Shown: one piece after another, positions 6,267 to 6,342 of the stretch
How positions within the stretch are numbered: position 1 is the stretch's first letter
How the letters are laid out: each line of letters starts with the position of its first letter
Assembly: GCA_014239625.1 (NCBI GenBank)
Contig: JAAZYN010000221.1
Location: forward strand, 1 to 6,342
Source: Myxococcales bacterium
GTDB taxonomy: Bacteria; Myxococcota_A; UBA9042; PHBI01; JAAZYN01
Direction: 5' to 3'
Length of the DNA: 6,342 nucleotides
Made by a program: the position numbers and the translations under genes
The notes under the pieces: generated by a model
Told to the model about the DNA's origin: nothing
Database searches by the model: none
What the model saw: only the letters and a program-made list of their open reading frames with translations

Positions 6267-6342
6267 GTGGCGGCTGTGCGCGAGCTCATCCCAGTGTTCG
6301 CTCGCCTGCGGCCCGCTCTTGACGGCCCTCGACGACGCTGGC
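6267..6342 (+). CDS. Possible 3'-truncated start of another gene
   Basis: From a GTG at 6267 the frame is open to the window end and reads MAAVRELIPVFARLRPALDG at its start, a plausible helical protein beginning. Only 25 codons are visible, the Shine-Dalgarno is poor, and a second GTG (6276) is equally possible. In the same frame an ATG at 6186 overlaps the HEAT-like stop but meets TGA at 6240. High GC makes chance open frames common, so this is a weak call. No function can be proposed. Confidence 0.28.
   Translation, partial: MAAVRELIPVFARLRPALDGPRRRW

Noticed and set aside
6077..6322. An 81-codon + strand frame spanning the end of the HEAT-like gene
   Set aside because: Arg/Pro/Ser-rich shadow in another frame of the HEAT-like gene, with no start signal or domain.
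1..6342. tRNA or rRNA genes, CRISPR arrays, insertion sequences, attachment sites
   Set aside because: I saw no regularly spaced direct repeats, transposase-like proteins, cloverleaf-like segments or rRNA-like stretches on either strand by eye.

Overview
The window is very GC-rich bacterial DNA with strong G/C third-position bias. Every gene I can support lies on the + strand, packed with short overlaps or small gaps. The only confidently named genes are miaB (tRNA ms2i6A37 methylthiotransferase) and a DUF151/BFN-family 'bifunctional nuclease' whose C-terminus ends in FSKYKM. With a TPR protein carrying a kinase-like domain and two HEAT-like proteins, this suggests a Myxococcota or other former deltaproteobacterial lineage. 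That placement is inference from gene style, not from a marker phylogeny.

Left part (2-2597): a 5'-truncated solenoid protein (TPR-like, then HEAT-like repeats) overlaps by 11 bp a 515-residue protein. The second protein has an N-terminal TPR-like solenoid and a C-terminal protein-kinase fold whose catalytic motifs are degenerate (Arg at the VAIK Lys position, HGR instead of HRD), so it is a predicted pseudokinase. The pair looks like a co-translated, non-catalytic scaffold or signalling module of unknown function.

Spacer (2598-2762): 165 bp with two small hairpins, the better one a perfect 6-bp stem with a 5-nt loop, and a weak promoter-like stretch just before miaB. This is the most likely transcription boundary in the window.

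Middle and right part (2763-6189): miaB, the BFN protein 17 bp later with a good Shine-Dalgarno, then a 478-residue HEAT-like protein that starts on a GTGA overlap with the BFN stop. These three look like one operon. miaB is a housekeeping tRNA-modification gene; the downstream HEAT-like protein is the uncharacterised member.

End (6190-6342): no certain gene. It contains a 9-bp perfect inverted repeat and possibly the start of another + strand gene that runs out of the window. The most unusual item is the TPR-pseudokinase with its solenoid partner. I see no CRISPR, mobile element, rRNA or tRNA, and nothing that by itself establishes a new defence or biosynthetic system.
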